A DNA stretch of 35,000 nt from Zygnema cylindricum (Eukaryota; Streptophyta; Zygnematophyceae; Zygnematales; Zygnemataceae): positions 1 through 35,000 of the forward strand of contig JBBHKE010002774.1 in the NCBI GenBank assembly GCA_037447655.1, in the 5' to 3' direction. The translations under genes were made by a program, and so were the position numbers. The notes under the pieces were generated by a model that did no database searches, was not told the origin of the DNA, and worked only from the letters and a program-made list of their open reading frames with translations. Below, one piece after another: positions 29,766 through 35,000 of this stretch (its first letter is position 1; each line of letters starts with the position of its first letter).

Positions 29766-31107
29766 GTGGTACATCTCTCTTTGCGTAAAAATAGTTCATG
29801 TACCTCGTCTTTTTGCGATTTTGTCTTTTTTCGATCTATCTTAACTAATAATTTTATTCCTCGACGGTCACCTCCCTCAAGAGTTTTTTGTCCTACTTTT
29901 GCATGTAACTCTTAGATTAATATTTATTATCTCGCAAATCTGAACTTAGAGCTACATTTTTTGGACGGTTATTCTTTCGACTACTATACTATGTTATAAG
30001 TCATGCAAAAAAAGGCAATTTTTTTATTATGTATGCTTGAAAAAAAAAATCTTAGTTTTTCACATGGAAAATCAATTGGCGAAAAACACAATTTCATAGG
30101 CAAAAACAAACAAAAATTATTGTGTAATATCAAATATAGAAATTAATAAATCACAACAAAAGAAAATCCTCGCCCTATTTTAGACTCTATTATACAAATT
30201 TTCAAGCTCAAACTAAATCATTACACAAAATCCAAAAATCTAAATTTTGGTATAAAAGCAGCTTTTACAAATAAGCATTCCGTTTAAAAAAACACTAAAA
30301 AATCGGAATACAACAAAGTTTAAAAAAAAAAAAAAAGCTAACATATAAAATAATACTAAAATAATAATAAAAAAAAAAAACTAGGCCTTTAAAATATCTC
30401 AATTAGACCTAACACACAAAAGAACACTAACAAATGAAGTCAGCGAATGAGCTCCTCTTTTTTGTGATCGTGTTATCGGGTCAAAATTGCATTCAACTAT
30501 AAGTCCATTAACTAGAACGGATTTAGTGACACAAGCTAGAATAAAAATCCTCCATCTCGTGCATACACTTTATTAGACACTATTCGAGCTTGTTAAAGTT
30601 AAATATTCGTTGTTGGTTAGTTAAAACAAAGTAGCTTTTCAATTTATCAATAACGGCTTTACCTCCACTTCATTCGCCTCACCAAAAAAGAAACCGTCTA
30701 TACTTTTTTATGGTTTTCGTTTTTTTTTTATATGTTGAGGAGTACGGAAGTCAACGTCATCACCAAGGTTGTTTGCGAGTTCTCGAAAGTTAGACCATCC
30801 CGCTTTCAATTTTGATTGTCGATACCCCAATTGTTTCAAGACTGTGTTTTTGTCGAGATTTAAAATAGCTGAAAAAATATGATACCCATAAATGCCCCAC
30901 TTTGGTAATGCAATTGTAACATAAATTTCTTTCATATCTTGCAAGTTCGAGGAATCCATAGGGCATTATTTTACGCTATCATTGTAAGATGTTTTTTTTT
31001 ATCTTACAATGGTCATGGATAGATAGTTGTTTAAACACAACCAAATGTAAAGTTGGTTTTTTTAAAATTTCTAACATTAGGGTCGCTTATTAAAACCATC
31101 ATAATAA

Positions 31108-32440
31108 TCATATAAGTTCGTTAAGATGAGTGTTATCGATACAAGCAAAAAGTAACAATTTATATTTTGGTTGAGCGATTGATCCTATCTCATCAAATAT
31201 ATTCCAAATACTATTTAGCATTCGGAGCAAAGAATTCCACCGCGTTGCGTTTTTTTGTTTTAACATGTTTTCCACAAGATTTTGGAAATTGGCTTGTTTG
31301 AAAATTAGGAACAATTAATTACAAGAGTCAATCGAATCAAATAAACTAGGAACTTCCAAATCGTATTTGTATTATTTGTAAGTTTTGCTCTTGTTCAACA
31401 TTGTTTTCAAAATTGCAAAAACATTATGGTCTGCGCAACGTATCCAAGACAATGTACTCTTTAGACCTTCAACCGCACACATGTTAGAGCCACTATTAGT
31501 TACAACGACTCACGATTTTCCATAATATCAAAATTAGACATTTCGAAATTGGTCAAACAAATTTTGAAAGTCGTTAAAACGTTTTCCGCATAATGTTGTT
31601 CCTCCATAAAATTATCGACTTCAAGTGTGCGTGCACGAAGTTTAAATTATTTGTTCATGTTACAAGTGAATACTGACATGAATGAGGTTTTTTTCATTGT
31701 CTCAATCCAAAAATCAATCGTAAATGCGACAAAAAAAATTGTTATCAATATCTTCTCTTAGTTTTGGTTTGATGAAATTGCGAATATCTTTGGTGGAAGA
31801 TATAATGTTGTTTTTTACGGTATTGACGAACGGGAGTAGGTGGTCAGTGTCAACACTTTTGTTGGACGAAACGAAAACATTAAACAATCCTTAACAAATT
31901 GTTAAAAAACACGGTGAAAACAAAATAAACAGTATTAAAATATTGTACTATTGTTAGTCGTGATCCATAAAAAAACTTTATACCAAGGCGAGTTATTTGT
32001 ATAGATAAGGAAATCAAAAATAACAACATGACAAACAAAAAATAATATAAAACCAAAAGAAGCGTACAAATATAAAAAATTGATAAGAAAATAGTGATGA
32101 AAGTCAAATCTATCAACTTTTAACAAAACAAGTTATAGTGACATATACATTAGAGCCATCCAATATAAAGTTAAAAACAAATCGTACACAAACTTTTACC
32201 TATTCAAAGTGGTCGAAGGTCCTCGTAACACATCAACGCCACCATTTTGGCATTTTTTCGTTGGTCACTCGCTTTCGACTCCATTTTTAAAAGAAACTTA
32301 CGAAAAAGTCCTATTGAATTATTTGTGTCGGCCAAAGCTGAATACGTGTGACTGTTTATTGTTGTAGTAACGTTTGATGACTCGTATTGATAAAATATGA
32401 AACATGTATTACAAGCCACAAAAATCCCCCCCTTTGCCAT
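31108..32440 (-). pseudogene. hAT-family transposase relic
   Basis: Minus-strand fragments occur in the family's order. At 32440-32204 there is a BED-finger-like start (VACNTCFIFYQYESSNVTTT, then NSHTYS) and KMVALMCYEDLRPL. Near 31730-31520, in another frame, come FTIDFWIETMKKTSFMSVFT (first catalytic Asp in DxW) and TLEVDNFMEEQHYAENVL. Near 31505-31400 come VVTNSGSNMCAVEGLKS (the usual TDNxxNM with Asp as Asn) and WIRCADHNVFAILKTM. At 31314-31108 comes KQKNATRWNSLLRMLNSIWN. Many stops lie between. A further minus-strand frame at 30959-30708 is not recognisable as the C-terminal dimerisation part. Terminal repeats were not located. Confidence 0.78.
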
Positions 32441-34263
32441 GTATTGTTTGATTTTTTGGCTTCATAGACATGTTTAAAATTTCTCCAACAAGTTGAAGTG
32501 GCTCTGTTTTCTTTCACTTACTAATACTCACCAGATTCACTATTGGTTCGTCTTTAATTTTGGCTTTAAAGGAAGTGAGGATGTCTTTCTTCATTTTTAT
32601 GCATGATTAGGTTTTGTTTGAAACATGGTCGAGTTTCACTAACATAAACAACAAATTAATTTATCAATTTTTTGTTTGAAACGTGCGAGTAAGTTAATAA
32701 TTAGGATATATCGTGTAAAATTGACATAATAATTTGATTTCAACTATTTTTTTGGTCGAAACACTGGATAGAGTGCATAATTAACACCTTGCGTGGTACT
32801 TGAGTGTGGTAGGCTGTCCGTGGGGATTTATATATTGAGGTCACATGACGTGCATTATTAAAGCGGGCGGTGGACCCGCTGCGTGGCATGGGCGTGTCGG
32901 CTTGGTGGTGGGATTTGGCGGTCGTGATGCAGCCCAGGTGTGTGGTTGCTTAGGAGTACAATGTACATAATTTGGATAACAACACAAAATACAATAGCCA
33001 CGAAAATTTCGCTTCCCCTGCCGGTTTTTTTTTTTTTTGTATCACCCGGCCGAACCGGCCGACAAATTTCGGCACCCAAATCCGTTCCAAATCCAATGCG
33101 GCCGACCGGGTACGGATCGGGTAAGGATTCTAGTACCCGATTGCTACCTCTTCTTAGATGGGAGAGGGGAGAGTGGGGAGAGGGGAGGTGGGAGGGGACA
33201 AAGAAAGTATAAAAAAACCAGTAACATAGCTAGATAGATGCGTTGGCTATTTCTATTTTGGGTAAAAATTTGCAATTTCTTGTGTTACTATCCAAAGAAA
33301 TAGAGAAAAATGGGGGAACAATACGTGGCACCACTCTTTTGCTACCACGTGGATTACAGACTCTCCGCAATGGAATTTCGTTCAAATTGTAGCATCCTGT
33401 AATGTTGGCCGTACAATTACAGAATGTCCTAATGGAACTTCACCCTTATTCTTAAAATTTATACGGGCATTTTTCGTGCATCCACTTTTTGTTAACTGCC
33501 CCAAAAATGATACCCGTAAATAAAAAATAATTCTTCGAGGATTCTTGCTCTGTGCCAATCATTGATCTTTCACGGTCTACTTTTTTTTATACCAATCGCA
33601 GTTTTCGAAAAGAGAGTTCTTTGACACAGAAACAAGCATTTTATGCCCAACGCAGTACGGGCTTCGGAACCAAAGGGGCTTATCTCACCGTCGATTTTTT
33701 GCAAAGAGAGATGACAGGGCAAAATAATTTCCCGAAATCTCAATGATTGAGTTAGCCGCGGCCCGCGGGAAATCACGTGAGCCTATATTTTATCACAATT
33801 GTTTTAGGTGGCCAAAACTAGGAAACGTACAACCAAAATCTGCCGTTGAAAACTTTGAGAACCGTTTTTAGTCGTCAGAGCAAGGAAGTTGATTCGCCCG
33901 GTTTGCTATTTTGATTCCCAGAAGAAAAGTCACGCGTAAAACAGCTGAAATACAAAGTTTTTCCACATACTTTAGTTCTTCCTGATATTTTTCTGGAGAC
34001 AACTCCCCAAGTTGGACCAATCAATTTTCTTTTTTCGACGACAAAAAACGTTTCTCAAAAATTTCACGGGCAATCTAAGCGTATTCTGTTTTTTTTTTTT
34101 GCTTTTCCATAAAGATTAAACAGATGTCCGCCTAGTTTCCGACGACTATCCCAATCATTGACTTTTCGCAAATCCATTTCTGTCATTTTGCGCTTGTAAT
34201 GATTAAATCCTTGGCGTTTGCTCCTGCAAATTGACGCAGTTATAAGACAAAGTTGCAAAGGAG

Positions 34264-34317
34264 GCAAAAGTTGCCAACTTGGCAAAAGTTGCCAACTTGG
34301 CAAAAGTTGCCAACTTG
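34264..34317. repeat. 18-bp tandem repeat, three units, each with an inverted pair
   Basis: GCAAAAGTTGCCAACTTG is repeated exactly three times (34264-34281, 34282-34299, 34300-34317) and trails off as GCAAATAGCCAAG. Each unit contains TTGGCAA-AAG-TTGCCAA across its junction. Being a multiple of three, it gives six-residue repeats in every frame, but no frame here is convincing as a gene. Confidence 0.85.
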
Positions 34318-34451
34318 GCAAATAGCCAAGATCCGGAAATTTCCGATGCGCTCGTTCCAGAAATGCTGACGGGCTCGCAACAAATCATAATGCACGAAAA
34401 ATCGCGACGTTTGGTGGCTTTTGGGGCTCCAGAGTCCAGCTTCGGCTCCCG

Positions 34452-34501
34452 TGATTGGGCACGCTGCAGCAGTAAGATCGTATTCTGGATCGCCCAATCA
34501 C
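34452..34501. repeat. Inverted repeat GTGATTGGGC...GCCCAATCAC
   Basis: Perfect 10-base arms at 34452-34461 and 34492-34501. Each arm contains a CCAAT/ATTGG box. It could be a paired promoter element or a chance structure. Confidence 0.5.
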
Positions 34502-35000
34502 CGAAAATGGTCAAATCGCGGCCAACGGGCTTCAGGCTTCCAGGGACGGCCATTCTGTACGGTCAGCTTGAAAAATCTAAACCGCTAACAGCAGCATCAA
34601 TTCATATTATTTGAAAAGCCGTACGGATTATTTGGACGCTACAGTACTGTAGTGGCAGTCGACAGTACAGTAGCTGCCGTCTTGAGCACCTGCAAAACTT
34701 TTTGTCACAAATACCCAAAAGGCCAGAAAATCTCATGTAAAAAAGACAGTGGCTGTACTTTTCATTTGTCATGATTTCACCCATTGACTTTGATCCCTGC
34801 AAGTTGACTCCGCCCGCGGGCAATTGGAAGAAAGCTTTCGCGGGCAAGCTTGGCAAAAGGGCCACCGGCATGCATTAAACCAGAAATAGAGACAGCGAAA
34901 GAAGGGCCGTTCGTCAACATGTCGTACGCTAATAGTACAGTACAGTAGCGGACAAGATTCTATTGGCCGAATTTTTGTCACAATGGAAAGTACACCGTAT

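Larger units (their letters stand above)
27200..30700. other. Gene-poor AT-rich stretch with MITE ends
   Basis: No protein family is recognised on either strand. Contents seen: two MITE-type ends (see 27597-28026 and 29640-29765), a run of GTCGCA words (29363-29417), short GTACTGTAC and TACGGTAC palindromic words (28760-29100), and CCCGAATCC/CCGGCCGGG-type sequence (29460-29490) that recurs near 33045-33125. Confidence 0.5.
32450..35000. other. No gene recognised; repeats and palindromic words
   Basis: Short frames only. A GC-rich patch (32860-33130) carries CCCGGCCGAACCGGCCGAC and GGGTACGGATCGGGT. A purine-rich patch (33160-33210) follows. From 33700 GC rises again with CCGCGGCCCGCGGG-like words (33756-33770, 34812-34820). 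Perfect small palindromes such as CTACAGTACTGTAG (near 34640) and repeated TACAGTA (34668, 34936-34946) occur. Confidence 0.5.

Noticed and set aside
30708-30959. C-terminal dimerisation domain of the hAT transposase
   Set aside because: The translated 83 residues show no match to the hAT C-terminal pattern; left unassigned.
34264-34317. CRISPR-like repeat array
   Set aside because: Units are directly tandem with no spacers, in a eukaryotic context.
34203-34553. Minus-strand frame with six-residue repeats that could be a repeat protein
   Set aside because: The repeats come from an 18-bp tandem array and appear in every frame; no flanking conserved sequence supports coding.

Overview
The window looks like repeat-rich nuclear DNA from a green plant or a related streptophyte alga. 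I recognise no host gene. Two LTR retrotransposons use the initiator-Met primer site TGGTATCAGAGC that is typical of plant elements, and there are LTRs with TATA boxes and AATAAA signals, TA-flanked inverted-repeat elements, a tRNA-derived SINE-like repeat and a hAT transposase relic. The species cannot be fixed from the sequence.

Layout. (1) 1-13090, + strand: a decayed Ty3/gypsy-type element of unusual design. It has a Pro/Ser-rich gag with capsid-like region, CCHC knuckle and coiled coil (1-2736). A cytosine-C5 DNA methyltransferase (8100-9050) lies directly in front of reverse transcriptase, RNase H and integrase (9300-12250). A C4HC3 PHD finger forms the very C-terminus (12313-12471), followed by a hairpin, a purine tract and the start of an LTR (12519). 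(2) 2739-8040 separates gag from the methyltransferase. It holds a minus-strand LTR (TGTTGG...CCAACA), its purine tract, a minus-strand gag remnant with no pol visible, a 203-bp inverted-repeat element and about 2.6 kb without genes. (3) 13091-14070 holds a tRNA-like relic and an LTR-like segment that is an inverted, diverged relative of the LTR at 2739-4043. (4) 14071-15721 carries two more copies of the 3' end/LTR of the methyltransferase element. (5) 15722 to about 19030, minus strand: a 5'-complete but 3'-truncated second gypsy element (LTR, PBS, gag, protease, RT, partial RNase H). (6) 19523-20302: an inverted-repeat element containing two diverged copies of a repeat with a tRNA-like Pol III head. 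(7) About 21600-27060, + strand: a Ty1/copia element (PBS, gag, two zinc knuckles, protease, integrase, a long open RT-RNase H frame). (8) 27200-35000: AT-rich, gene-poor DNA with MITE ends, a minus-strand hAT transposase relic (31108-32440) and small tandem and inverted repeats.

How it works together. The first element would have carried both a DNA-methylating enzyme and a histone-reading finger in one polyprotein, a plausible way for a transposon to act on the chromatin around it. All copies here are broken. Many stop codons, and Asp-to-Asn changes at the same catalytic position in three unrelated transposase/integrase genes, are the kind of change that deamination of methylated cytosine produces.
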